DNA of 19,593 nt. It comes from Candidatus Parcubacteria bacterium (lineage in GTDB: Bacteria > Patescibacteriota > Minisyncoccia > Phycocordibacterales > UBA1006). Location of the stretch: assembly GCA_027031875.1 (NCBI GenBank), contig JALVPH010000010.1, forward strand, positions 1 through 19,593, in the 5' to 3' direction. Made by a program: the position numbers and the translations under genes. Position 1 is the stretch's first letter; every line of letters starts with the position of its first letter. The notes beneath the pieces were generated by a model. The model was not told the DNA's origin. It was given only the letters and a program-made list of their open reading frames with translations, and made no database searches. Positions 1-9,396 of this stretch are shown piece after piece.

Positions 1-1250
1 CCGAGCGCTTTGAGCATATGCCCAAAGTTCTCCTCAATCTTTTCATCGCTGTGTCCAAGAATGCGAAGGATAGATCGAAGAATTTCCGGATCGTGCGCAC
101 GAATCGATCCTCCTCCGATCTCGTACCCATTCAAGACAATGTCGTATTGTGCAGCAATAATGTTTTCGATATTTTTTCCTGCTTTCAAATCCTCTACAAA
201 TTCAGGTTTTGAGAGAGAGAAGGGGTTGTGTGTGAAGGTCCATTCTCCTTGTGCTTGTGGATCGTCAGAGTCGGCAGCCTTCTCAAAGAACGGAAAATCA
301 ACAATCCATACGAACGCAAGAAGATTTGGGTCATTCTTGTCTTCACGAATATCAGGACGGTCAGTTCCATACTTCTCCATCACTTCTGCGTAGCTCATGC
401 GAGGGAATGGAATCTGCTGAATACGCTTCTCTGGGTAGAGTTCCTTTACGAGCGTGATGAGAAGTCGCTCGTTGAGTTGAATGATATCCTCCTCTTCCAC
501 GAACGACATCTCCATATCGAGCTGGGTGAACTCTGGCTGCCGATCCCCCCGCAAATCCTCATCGCGAAGACACTTCGCAAACTGGTAGTAGCGCTCCATC
601 CCCGCGGACATGAGGAGCTGTTTATACTGCTGTGGTGATTGCGGGAGGGCGTAAAAGTGGTGAGGAGTTAAACGAGAAGGAACCACATAATCACGCGCAC
701 CTTCCGGTGTTGATTTTGTGAGGATAGGAGTCTCGATCTCCACGAAATTCTCCTTATCGAGTTCTCGACGGAGAATCTGCATCGCCCTTGCGCGCATACG
801 AATGTTGTTCTGCATTCGCTCTGTGCGCAAGTCGAGGTAGCGATTCTTTAAGCGCACCTCCTCGTTAATCTCACTCGTGTCAGAGGTGATTTCAAATACC
901 GGAGTTTCAGCCTTATTGAGAATCTCAAAACCGGCAATTTCAAGCTCTACATCTTTATTAAAGAACGGCCTCTTCCCTGTTTTCTCTACCTCTTCACGAT
1001 ACGCTTTCGCTTGTTTATCATTTCGCTCCTGCACTTTCCCCTTCACCGCAACAACCCACTCCGGTCGCAGAGTTTTTGCTACTTCCAACACCTCAGGTTT
1101 TCCAAAGACCACCCCTTGTACCTTTCCTGTCGCATCACGAAAATCAAAGAAGGCCATCTTTCCTTGGTCTCGTTTTACATCTACCCACCCCTTGATGAGG
1201 ACTTCTTCCCCTCTCTTCTCTGAGAGGTCTTTAATCATTGTTCGTTTCAT
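1..1250 (-). CDS. aspS: Aspartyl-tRNA synthetase, N-terminal 416 residues (3' end outside window)
   Basis: Charges tRNA-Asp (possibly also tRNA-Asn) with aspartate in the cytoplasm. The frame is open from the ATG at 1250 to the left edge. Residues 1-105 form the OB-fold anticodon-binding domain (GWVDVKRDQGKMAFFDFRDA). The class II core follows, with the flipping-loop region TPEGARDYVVPSR (181-193), QSPQQYKQLLM (204-214) and a bacterial-type motif 2, CLRDEDLRGDRQPEFTQLD (227-245). GYEIGGGSIR (375-384) is the aspartate/ATP pocket; motif 3 lies beyond the edge. Bacterial AspRS normally carries a GAD insertion of roughly 130 residues between YG(S/T)D(K/R)PDIR and the FVW(I/V)VDFP strand. Here those two blocks (295-302 and 313-320) are separated by only about ten residues, so the insertion is absent. 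An in-frame ATG at 1262 is possible, but a -10-like box sits 7 bases before the 1250 start. Family assignment is firm. Confidence 0.95.
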   Translation of the reverse strand, partial: MKRTMIKDLSEKRGEEVLIKGWVDVKRDQGKMAFFDFRDATGKVQGVVFGKPEVLEVAKTLRPEWVVAVKGKVQERNDKQAKAYREEVEKTGKRPFFNKDVELEIAGFEILNKAETPVFEITSDTSEINEEVRLKNRYLDLRTERMQNNIRMRARAMQILRRELDKENFVEIETPILTKSTPEGARDYVVPSRLTPHHFYALPQSPQQYKQLLMSAGMERYYQFAKCLRDEDLRGDRQPEFTQLDMEMSFVEEEDIIQLNERLLITLVKELYPEKRIQQIPFPRMSYAEVMEKYGTDRPDIREDKNDPNLLAFVWIVDFPFFEKAADSDDPQAQGEWTFTHNPFSLSKPEFVEDLKAGKNIENIIAAQYDIVLNGYEIGGGSIRAHDPEILRSILRILGHSDEKIEENFGHMLKAL

Positions 1251-1268
1251 AGACAGAAGCATAGCATA
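1251..1268 (-). promoter_or_regulatory. Probable leaderless promoter -10 for aspS
   Basis: On the minus strand two overlapping TATGCT hexamers occur (1263-1258 and 1268-1263). The nearer one is followed by 7 bases and then the ATG at 1250, placing the expected transcription start at or next to the start codon. No Shine-Dalgarno sequence and no clear -35 box is visible. It lies in the 36-base gap after the VIT-type gene, so aspS can be transcribed independently. Confidence 0.5.
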
Positions 1269-1286
1269 AAAAAGAATTTATGGAGA

Positions 1287-1811
1287 TTAGACTCCCCCTA
1301 TCCCTTGGAGAAAATAACCCACGAGGAATGAAATGAGTGACGCTGTTCCCCCAATGAGAAGCGTTCTGAGAATGTTCTTCATATGAGATGTCTTCGTCAC
1401 TCTCGCACCGATGTATCCAATAAAAACGAAGGAGAAAAAGGCAAGTGTGATAGAAAGCCTCACGTCAGCACCTCGAAAGGAAGGAATGAATGTGGAAATG
1501 AGGAAAGGGATGACAGGGAGTGCCCCAAGCGCGACGAATGAGGAAAAAGTAACGAACGCCTTTTTGAATGCGATTTTTTTACTTTGTGCCTCGCTCCGCT
1601 TGAGATCCATCTCAGAGAGTGCGGAGAGGTAGTTGGAGGACCCCATCGAGAATCCATCAGCAAGCACATTCGCAAACCCAAGGATAAAGATATACACCGG
1701 AGAAAGCTCTGCCCCTATCGATGCGGTAACAATTGCAAAGGTCGTCACCACTCCGTCGATAGATCCATACACGAACTCCGGGAGGTAGGTATTGAAAAAA
1801 CGACGTAGCAT
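1287..1811 (-). CDS. VIT1/CCC1-family membrane transporter (probable Fe2+/Mn2+)
   Basis: 174-residue polytopic membrane protein. The first two helices carry the VIT/CCC1 signature: YGSIDGVVTTFAIVTAS (residues 15-31) and a second helix with NVLADGFSMGSSNYLS. Three more hydrophobic segments follow, for the family's five in total (around 90-108, 119-137 and 150-170). Family members move ferrous iron or manganese out of the cytosol by metal/proton exchange. The cytosolic loop between helices 2 and 3, which in plant VIT1 is an extended metal-binding domain, is here a short charged stretch (SEMDLKRSEAQSKK), so this is a minimal form. The ATG at 1811 has a -10-like TACAAT nine bases upstream and no ribosome-binding site, which suggests a leaderless message. 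It lies between an upstream terminator and aspS. Metal specificity cannot be read from the sequence. Confidence 0.85.
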   Translation of the reverse strand: MLRRFFNTYLPEFVYGSIDGVVTTFAIVTASIGAELSPVYIFILGFANVLADGFSMGSSNYLSALSEMDLKRSEAQSKKIAFKKAFVTFSSFVALGALPVIPFLISTFIPSFRGADVRLSITLAFFSFVFIGYIGARVTKTSHMKNILRTLLIGGTASLISFLVGYFLQGIGGV

Positions 1812-1820
1812 ACGCTGCGT

Positions 1821-1848
1821 ATTGTAGTGAAAGTGAGCATTTTGAAAA
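1821..1848 (-). promoter_or_regulatory. Promoter of the VIT-type transporter, leaderless
   Basis: Minus strand: -35-like TTTTCA (1848-1843), 16-base spacer, -10 TACAAT (1826-1821), then nine bases to the ATG at 1811. The predicted start of transcription falls within one or two bases of the start codon. Confidence 0.5.
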
Positions 1849-1873
1849 GAAACAGGGCTTAGTCGCCCTGTTT
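1844..1873 (-). terminator. Rho-independent terminator overlapping the stop codon of the UVR-motif gene
   Basis: Minus strand: perfect 9-bp stem AAACAGGGC / GCCCTGTTT (1873-1865 and 1858-1850) with a 6-base loop, followed by CTTTTC. The TAA stop of the upstream gene (1861-1859) lies in the loop, so the last four codons form the left arm. The T tract is short, so termination may be partial. Confidence 0.6.
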
Positions 1874-2416
1874 ATTATCTTTCTCGCCGCGCTCCATCTT
1901 CTTTATTAAGTCTCGCAACTGCGCGGCTTTTTTGTAATTTTCTTCTTCTATCGCCTCCTCTAATTGCTTTTTGAGAGAGGTAATTTCCGTTGGAGGAAAG
2001 ACATTCCTCCAATCTTCCTCTTTGAGTGATCTAATGGCGGATTGCTCATCCTCTGGATACTGAGCAATCTCATCGTCACTCCACTCATAAGAGGAATGGA
2101 TATCAACATCCTTCATTCGCAAAAATAGTTCAGGATGTTGATATACCCACATCATTGCGACTAATGATGCGGGGAACCACAGTATGTGGTTCACTGGCGA
2201 AAGATCAATAACGAAATCTCTCGCCTTGAAGGTAGAGCCAACGCGCTTGATATAAAATCGCGTTTCTGATCCCTCCTTATAAACTCTCGCATCCCAAGGG
2301 ATTGCGAAAGTCTTGTCGTCGAAATAGACGTCTACTATTTCGACGAACCCCCCCTCCCCTTGTCGCAAGTGTCTCACCTGCTTGGGGATGAGGACATTAA
2401 ATAGTTTTTTCCCCAT
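1859..2416 (-). CDS. Unknown protein with a C-terminal UVR (UvrB/UvrC-type) motif
   Basis: 185 residues from the ATG at 2416 (MGKKLFNVLIPKQ). The frame stays open upstream to 2533, but that extension would run through a strong terminator hairpin (2458-2490), so it is not coding. The last 40 residues contain a UVR motif, LKKQLEEAIEEENYKKAAQLRDLIKKMER written in two parts: LKKQLEEAIEEENYKKAAQ then LRDLIKKMER. This short helical hairpin mediates protein-protein contacts in UvrB, UvrC, ClpC and McsA. The first 140 residues form a mixed alpha/beta region rich in aromatic and charged residues (for example FYIKRVGSTFKARDFVIDL) that I do not recognise. No catalytic domain of UvrB or UvrC is present. 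The protein is probably cytoplasmic and may work as an adaptor; that role is inferred only from the motif. A terminator overlaps its stop codon. Confidence 0.7.
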   Translation of the reverse strand: MGKKLFNVLIPKQVRHLRQGEGGFVEIVDVYFDDKTFAIPWDARVYKEGSETRFYIKRVGSTFKARDFVIDLSPVNHILWFPASLVAMMWVYQHPELFLRMKDVDIHSSYEWSDDEIAQYPEDEQSAIRSLKEEDWRNVFPPTEITSLKKQLEEAIEEENYKKAAQLRDLIKKMERGEKDNKQGD

Positions 2417-2450
2417 AATTTTATTTTTTCTTTTATTCTTCCATTCTTCT

Positions 2451-2492
2451 AGAAAAAAGCAAGTGAAAAACTCTCTGTTTTTCACTTGCTTT
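2451..2492 (-). terminator. Strong rho-independent terminator
   Basis: Minus strand: 13-bp perfect stem AGCAAGTGAAAAA / TTTTTCACTTGCT (2490-2478 and 2470-2458) around a 7-base loop, two further A-T pairs at the base, then a run of six T (2458-2453). It lies 17 bases after the stop of the exported-protein gene and 35 bases before the next start, so it separates the two genes. Confidence 0.9.
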
Positions 2493-2508
2493 CCCTTTTC
2501 TAGTGCTT

Positions 2509-3252
2509 TTAGAAAGCGAAGATTGAATACCAAGGCTTCTTCACTTCTATAAGTTTCCCATCCTCTGCGTTCACTTTCACTTCAACCTCCCCCGCAACTG
2601 AGAAGAGTCCGAAGAGGTGAAACTGCTTTGTTGCTTTCACGCGGTAGTGCATCTCATCTCCTTCTGACTCAACAGAGATATCATCAACGCTCGCGAGCTT
2701 GAGCGGTTTCATAATCTTCTCTTTGAGTTCTCTTCTCAACACATCCACCTCATTCTTCCCGAGCTTAATTTGGACAGACCCAACAATCTTCCCTTTCCCC
2801 TCTTGCGAGTTTTTCATTCGCTTCATCTTCTCTCTCAACTCCTCATGAAAGCGTGTGCGCGTACTCTCACTCACTCCGAGACGAAGTCCGTTATCTCCTT
2901 TTGCACATACCTGAACCCTCGCGTGGATAGGGAGAACTTTCCCGTTCTCTTGATCTGAGTTGCGAAATTCATCAACCACTTCTACCGCTTTTACTCCGCG
3001 GATTGCACCAATCTTCTCTCCTTGCATTTTCCCTTCAGTAGTATCTGCCCTTACGTGTGCAGTTACAGATGGGATAAGCTTCTTAACAACCGCTTCTCCA
3101 CTTCCCTCTCCATGGACTACTGATACTTCACTTTCTCCATTTTGCACACGCACATGTGCTGCACCATTCCCTGAGGAAGAGAATGCAAATGTGGCAAATG
3201 GAATGAGAATTGAACTCAAGCTTACAATGAAATACTTCTTCATACGATGCAT
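2509..3252 (-). CDS. Exported or membrane-anchored protein of unknown family
   Basis: 247 residues. The N-terminus is a typical signal peptide: basic MHRMKK, hydrophobic YFIVSLSSILIPFATFAF, likely cut near residues 23-25, or kept as an anchor. The mature part has a long charged alpha-helical stretch (about 125-185, with RFHEELREKMKRMKNSQEGK) and a C-terminal beta-rich repeat: FHLFGLFSVAGEVEVKVNAE followed by DGKLIEVKKPWYSIFAF. That ending (a short FxxFGxFxV strand, an acidic-Asp-Gly turn, then KKPW plus an aromatic end) recalls small secreted Parcubacteria proteins I have seen annotated only as hypothetical. This is recollection, not a search result. Unlike many neighbours, this gene has a leader: an extended -10 (TGG TATACT, 3285-3280) about 28 bases upstream and an AGGTAAG ribosome-binding site 6 bases before the ATG, which favours the 3252 start. 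A strong terminator follows. Function unknown. Confidence 0.75.
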   Translation of the reverse strand: MHRMKKYFIVSLSSILIPFATFAFSSSGNGAAHVRVQNGESEVSVVHGEGSGEAVVKKLIPSVTAHVRADTTEGKMQGEKIGAIRGVKAVEVVDEFRNSDQENGKVLPIHARVQVCAKGDNGLRLGVSESTRTRFHEELREKMKRMKNSQEGKGKIVGSVQIKLGKNEVDVLRRELKEKIMKPLKLASVDDISVESEGDEMHYRVKATKQFHLFGLFSVAGEVEVKVNAEDGKLIEVKKPWYSIFAF

Positions 3253-3279
3253 ATATTTCTTACCTGCTAATCACGTGTG

Positions 3280-3288
3280 AGTATACCA
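3280..3288 (-). promoter_or_regulatory. Extended -10 promoter of the exported-protein gene
   Basis: Minus strand TGG followed by TATACT (3288-3280), an extended -10 element. Expected transcription start near 3273 gives a leader of about 20 bases holding the AGGTAAG ribosome-binding site. It forms a divergent pair with the promoter at 3319-3346. Confidence 0.55.
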
Positions 3289-3318
3289 GGTATGTGTCCA
3301 TTTTGAAACCTTTAAGGG

Positions 3319-3346
3319 TTGTCGCCCACTCACTTTCCCTTATACT
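3319..3346 (+). promoter_or_regulatory. Leaderless promoter of the RNA methyltransferase gene
   Basis: -35-like TTGTCG (3319-3324), 16-base spacer, -10 TATACT (3341-3346), then nine bases to the ATG at 3356. The expected start of transcription coincides with the start codon and no Shine-Dalgarno is present. Confidence 0.65.
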
Positions 3347-3355
3347 CAACGCGGT

Positions 3356-4681
3356 ATGCAAAAGAGAGTGCGGGTAGAAAAATTAAGCCTAAGTGGGCAT
3401 GGGATTGCGTACGACGAGGGAGTCCTATACTCCATCCTTGGTGTATTCCCGGGAGATGAGGTACTTATTGAGGAGTATAAGGAACGAGAAGGAGTTCGCT
3501 ATGGAAAAATCCTCTCAATCCTCACCCTCTCTCCAATGAGAATCCACACCCCTGAGAGAGCACCATTCTACGACACAAACGCTCCTTGGAGATACCTTCA
3601 TCCAGATGAAGAGAATAGGGTGAAAGAACAACTCTTTCGAGAACTCTATAAAAACTATCCATACGACGGAAAAATACACTACCATGCACGAGATGAAATT
3701 GGATACCGAAATAAAATTGCGCAACTCTTCATTGATACAAAAGAGGGTATTGATTTCGCAATGTACACACGAGGAGACGGAGAAACGCGAAAAGTTGTAC
3801 AAAAGGAAAATATTCTCGCTCACCCACTCCTTGAAAAAAGCGCAAAACAATTTCGCCAATTCTTCCGACAACAAAAGATTAGCGCAAATGAAATAAAGTA
3901 TCTCATTCTTCGCTACTCATTCTTAGAAAATCGAGTCGTTGCACTCGCACTCTTTCCACAGACGAGTAGAAAGAAGCTTCCCATCAAAAGAACTGAGTGG
4001 GAACGCTTTTTCACCCAACACAAGACAACAGTAAAAGGCATCGTTGTTGCACACTCCCCCGCAGGAATCCGCTCCACCTTCTCTCCAAAAACCTTCTTTT
4101 CAATTGGAGAAACCAATATTCAAGAACAGATGCTTGATAAGGTATACACCTTCTCCCCCTCCCTCTTCTTTCAAATTAACCCAAGAGGGTTTAGTGAAAT
4201 TCTCCAAGATGTGCGGTCATTCATTACAGAACACATTCCTCATCATACCTCCCTTCCTCTCCTCGATCTCTTTGCAGGTGTTGGGCTTATCGGAATTGCA
4301 CTCGGAGATCTCGTTTCAGAGGTCATTTCTGTGGAACGAAGTCCTCTCTCTTCTCACTATGCGCAAGAGAATGCACAACAGAACAACATTCACACCTTTT
4401 CTGCGTATGAGAGAGAGGTGGCAGAAGCACTCACTCTCATCCAATCAGAGCAAATTCTCGTCCTCGATCCACCGCGACGAGGATTGCGAAAAGAAACACG
4501 AGAAAGGATTCGCGATGTTCGCCCTCGCTATGTTATCTACATTTCTTGTAATCCAGAAACGCAAGAGCGAGATATTCGTGAATTTTATGAACACTACCAC
4601 ATCCATTTCCTCAAAGCGTATAACCTGTTCTCAAAAACACCGCACACTGAATCGCTCGTGATTCTTGAGAGAAAGGAATAG
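3356..4681 (+). CDS. TRAM-domain class I SAM-dependent RNA (uracil-5-) methyltransferase, RlmD/TrmA family
   Basis: 441 residues. Members make 5-methyluridine in 23S rRNA or tRNA using S-adenosylmethionine. Residues 1-56 are a TRAM RNA-binding domain (KRVRVEKLSLSGHGIAYDEG, then FPGDEVLIE). The C-terminal Rossmann domain shows motif I LLDLFAGVGLIG (302-313), the VLDPPRRGL motif (369-377), the nucleophile Cys398 in YISCNPETQERD, and the general-base Glu432 in HTESL. FFQINPRGF (271-279) matches the family's FxQxNP block. RlmD-type enzymes usually carry a 4Fe-4S cluster bound by a Cys-x5-CGGC pattern plus one more Cys right after TRAM; here the corresponding stretch (about 67-95) has no cysteine, and Cys398 is the only cysteine in the protein. 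The RNA target is therefore undecided. It stands alone on the plus strand, divergent from the exported-protein gene and convergent with tRNA-Lys. Confidence 0.9.
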   Translation: MQKRVRVEKLSLSGHGIAYDEGVLYSILGVFPGDEVLIEEYKEREGVRYGKILSILTLSPMRIHTPERAPFYDTNAPWRYLHPDEENRVKEQLFRELYKNYPYDGKIHYHARDEIGYRNKIAQLFIDTKEGIDFAMYTRGDGETRKVVQKENILAHPLLEKSAKQFRQFFRQQKISANEIKYLILRYSFLENRVVALALFPQTSRKKLPIKRTEWERFFTQHKTTVKGIVVAHSPAGIRSTFSPKTFFSIGETNIQEQMLDKVYTFSPSLFFQINPRGFSEILQDVRSFITEHIPHHTSLPLLDLFAGVGLIGIALGDLVSEVISVERSPLSSHYAQENAQQNNIHTFSAYEREVAEALTLIQSEQILVLDPPRRGLRKETRERIRDVRPRYVIYISCNPETQERDIREFYEHYHIHFLKAYNLFSKTPHTESLVILERKE

Positions 4682-4687
4682 AGAGAC

Positions 4688-4714
4688 AAAAAAAAGCGGT
4701 GCATTGTGCACCGC
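4688..4714 (-). terminator. Terminator of tRNA-Lys
   Basis: Minus strand: perfect 8-bp stem GCGGTGCA / TGCACCGC with a 3-base loop (4714-4696), followed by eight T (4695-4688). It begins four bases after the tRNA discriminator position. There is no T tract in the plus direction, so it serves the minus strand only. Confidence 0.9.
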
Positions 4715-4718
4715 ATCG

Positions 4719-4789
4719 CGACCTGGGGCGGGATTCGAACCCGCATCAACCGCTTAAAAGGCGGTTGTTCTACATTGAACTACCCGGTC
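4719..4789 (-). tRNA. tRNA-Lys(UUU), structurally irregular
   Basis: Cloverleaf on the minus strand. The acceptor strand GACCGGG starts at 4789, then U8 A9, D stem GTTC/GAAC, anticodon stem ACCGC/GCGGT with loop CTTTTAA (anticodon TTT), variable TGAT, T stem GCGGG/CCCGC with loop TTCGAAT, and the 3' acceptor strand. Two irregularities stand out. The D loop is only AATGTA, with a single G where G18-G19 are expected. The 3' acceptor strand is CCCAGGTC, eight bases against seven, so one A must bulge for the stem to pair. The discriminator would be G, and CCA is not encoded. The gene has its own promoter and a strong terminator, which argues for a working gene. Identity as Lys rests on the anticodon. 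Confidence 0.75.
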
Positions 4790-4801
4790 GTATAGCTGTA
4801 T

Positions 4802-7521
<2,720 letters not shown>

Positions 7522-7522
<1 letters not shown>

Positions 7523-8088
7523 TATTGATAGAGATAGAGATTTTCCCCATAACTCACACCTCCTCCAGGCCATGTGGTCTCTACAAGTACATAAATTTCT
7601 TCATTTTCTCCATCGTTAGACGGTGCAATCCGAACCTTCCTCTGGAATGGTGTCATATTCCCTCCTCCAGGTTCATCATGATAAGTCTGAAAGTAATATT
7701 TCTCATTTTCATCAAAGAAAACCTTACATTCTGAACAATTTCCCAACACAGGGGAGCCATTATCAATATAAAAATTACAAGTTCCAGTCCCCCCAAAGCA
7801 TCCGTCATCATCAAATATTTCTGGACCACCAAAGAGACTATGCCACTCGAGATTCGTGATACCCCGATTGAGAAGTGCTTGATCACGAATATTATGGACA
7901 AGTTCTACTGCCTCCAATGAAAGGTAATTCCCGATAAGACTCTCTTGTGAAGATCTCGAAACCTTCAAAGAACTTGCACTTACAGAAATAAGCAAAGAGA
8001 GGGCTATAGTAAAGATAACTACTGCAATGAGCATCTCAATAATAGTGAACCCACGTGATATTCCTTTTTTTTTGATTTTGTAAAACAT
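7522..8088 (-). CDS. PilV-like type IV pilus minor pseudopilin
   Basis: 188 residues. The class III leader MFYKIKKKGISRG is followed by FTIIEMLIAVVIFTIALSLL: cleavage after Gly13, Glu at +5 of the mature protein, then the long hydrophobic helix that packs in the pilus core. LSLEAVELVHNIRDQALLNR (56-75) matches the stretch usual in PilV-like minor pilins (xxEgIELVrNIRD). The globular part has two Cys pairs (DDGCFGGTGTC and GNCSECK) that could form disulfides outside the membrane. It ends by overlapping the next gene by one base and starts 29 bases after the previous gene. It is presumably processed by the prepilin peptidase encoded at 9397-10245. Confidence 0.8.
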
Positions 8089-8117
8089 ACATTTTCTCGG
8101 TAATTTATGTAAACCAT

Positions 8118-8696
8118 CTACACATCAAGTTCGCGTTGTGATACTAAGGTTTGTACAACAAACTCCTTAGTCTCATTTGGATACTTCCCAACAATCTGCA
8201 ACCAAACGAGTGGCTGTTTCATATCATCACTACCTGTATTCATAACACGAATCCGTACTTGCTCTACAGTGATTTGTGTAGCGTTTGTAAGTTCCTCTGT
8301 AAGAGAATCTCCTCCGGAATTGTATATTTTTCTCATTATTCTTCCATTCTCTAGGTAATAAAGCATGTACCCTCTCTCATCGGAAGAATCAAATCCAATG
8401 AATGCGCCATTTGAAATTACCCCTTCTCCATCCTGTGTATTTCCTGACTCATTTCCTTGTGGAGCAAAGTAGTAATTCTTTCCAAGACGAAGTTCACGAG
8501 TGAGATTCTCTAATACATAGTCAAGTGCGTCTACTACTTTTTTCTTCTTCTCTATATACTGATTAGACTTCATCACTGTCACCAAAGCGGTGATTCCCGT
8601 CGTCACAACAAGTGCAAATACCGCAACAGAGACCATCATCTCGACGAGGGTAAACCCCCTCCTTTTTATTAACTTTTGCTTACCCATAAACAACAT
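8118..8696 (-). CDS. PilW/GspJ-like type IV pilus minor pseudopilin
   Basis: 192 residues from the ATG at 8696. A TTG at 8708 overlapping the upstream stop, and an ATG at 8687, are alternatives; 8696 has GAGAAG five bases upstream. The leader MLFMGKQKLIKRRG is followed by FTLVEMMVSVAVFALVVTTG, giving a G|F cleavage site and Glu at +5. Then comes a helical stretch with KSNQYIEKKKKVVDALDYVL and ENLTRELRLGKNYY, the usual PilW/GspJ arrangement (xxLxxaLenLtReLRxG). The C-terminal half is beta-rich, predicted extracytoplasmic, and has no cysteines. It lies in the tightly spaced pseudopilin cluster, 8 bases after the upstream stop. Assignment to PilW/GspJ rather than another minor pilin is by resemblance only. 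Confidence 0.8.
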   Translation of the reverse strand: MLFMGKQKLIKRRGFTLVEMMVSVAVFALVVTTGITALVTVMKSNQYIEKKKKVVDALDYVLENLTRELRLGKNYYFAPQGNESGNTQDGEGVISNGAFIGFDSSDERGYMLYYLENGRIMRKIYNSGGDSLTEELTNATQITVEQVRIRVMNTGSDDMKQPLVWLQIVGKYPNETKEFVVQTLVSQRELDV

Positions 8697-8704
8697 AGAA
8701 CTTC

Positions 8705-9379
8705 TCAATTTACATAAATATTTCCTATGGAATTAATCGTAACACTCTTTAACACATCACCTCCAGTTGACGAAGTAATATTAATTGTCACTACACTGTA
8801 CTGTTTAGGAGATGAAGAGCCTCGGCGATAGATGATGTAAGCATCAGGATACGGACGCTGAAACGATATCGAGAGGACACCATCATTATCATTTTTCCTT
8901 ACACATTGAGTACCATCACACACATCAATACTTGCAATCGACACATCAGAAGAATATATCTTACGTTCGTCTAAGATAGTATCTTCACCATCTGAAAAAT
9001 AGAAATTATTATTTGGTCCGGAGTCCTCAAAGAGGTCTACTACATTCGACCCTATTTTTATGGCAACTCCACGAACTGAACGGTCGTGGGTAATATCTCT
9101 CGCTTCACCAGTAACATCATAGTATTGAGATTCGGTAGTCGAATTATAGAAATCTTCTCCAGCAAGCACATGACCAGAAGCAGAAATACCATACACTTGA
9201 GCTTGTCGTAGTGTGAGTGCGATATCTTCTGCAAGATTTGTCGCTTCTACTTTTTCTTGTGCTTTCCCATAATTAAACATCGATATAGAGAGCATAATCA
9301 CAAAGATACTTATCACTACGATAAGCTCTACGACACTAAACCCTTTCTCTTTACTTTTTTTCAGACTTTTTTTTCTCAT
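8705..9379 (-). CDS. GspH/FimT-like type IV pilus pseudopilin
   Basis: 224 residues. The leader MRKKSLKKSKEKG is followed by FSVVELIVVISIFVIMLSIS: G|F cleavage after Gly13 and Glu at +5. The next segment, YGKAQEKVEATNLAEDIALT then LRQAQVYGISASG, fits the GspH/FimT pattern in which an a-x-x-L-a-x-x-L-R-x-A-Q-x-x-x-x-a stretch links the helix to the globular domain. The remainder is beta-rich with one Cys pair (DVCDGTQCVRK). It starts 17 bases after the prepilin peptidase gene and stops with TGA, evidence that UGA is read as stop in this organism. No Shine-Dalgarno is visible, so translation probably relies on coupling or on an unstructured start. Confidence 0.8.
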   Translation of the reverse strand: MRKKSLKKSKEKGFSVVELIVVISIFVIMLSISMFNYGKAQEKVEATNLAEDIALTLRQAQVYGISASGHVLAGEDFYNSTTESQYYDVTGEARDITHDRSVRGVAIKIGSNVVDLFEDSGPNNNFYFSDGEDTILDERKIYSSDVSIASIDVCDGTQCVRKNDNDGVLSISFQRPYPDAYIIYRRGSSSPKQYSVVTINITSSTGGDVLKSVTINSIGNIYVN

Positions 9380-9396
9380 AGAAGTAGAAATAGAAA

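Noticed and set aside
1859-2416. Calling the UVR-motif gene uvrB or uvrC
   Set aside because: No helicase, GIY-YIG or endonuclease domain is present; only the short C-terminal motif is shared.
2417-2533. Longer N-terminus for the UVR-motif protein (open frame to 2533)
   Set aside because: It would translate through a 13-bp terminator hairpin and into the preceding gene's end; the ATG at 2416 is a natural start.
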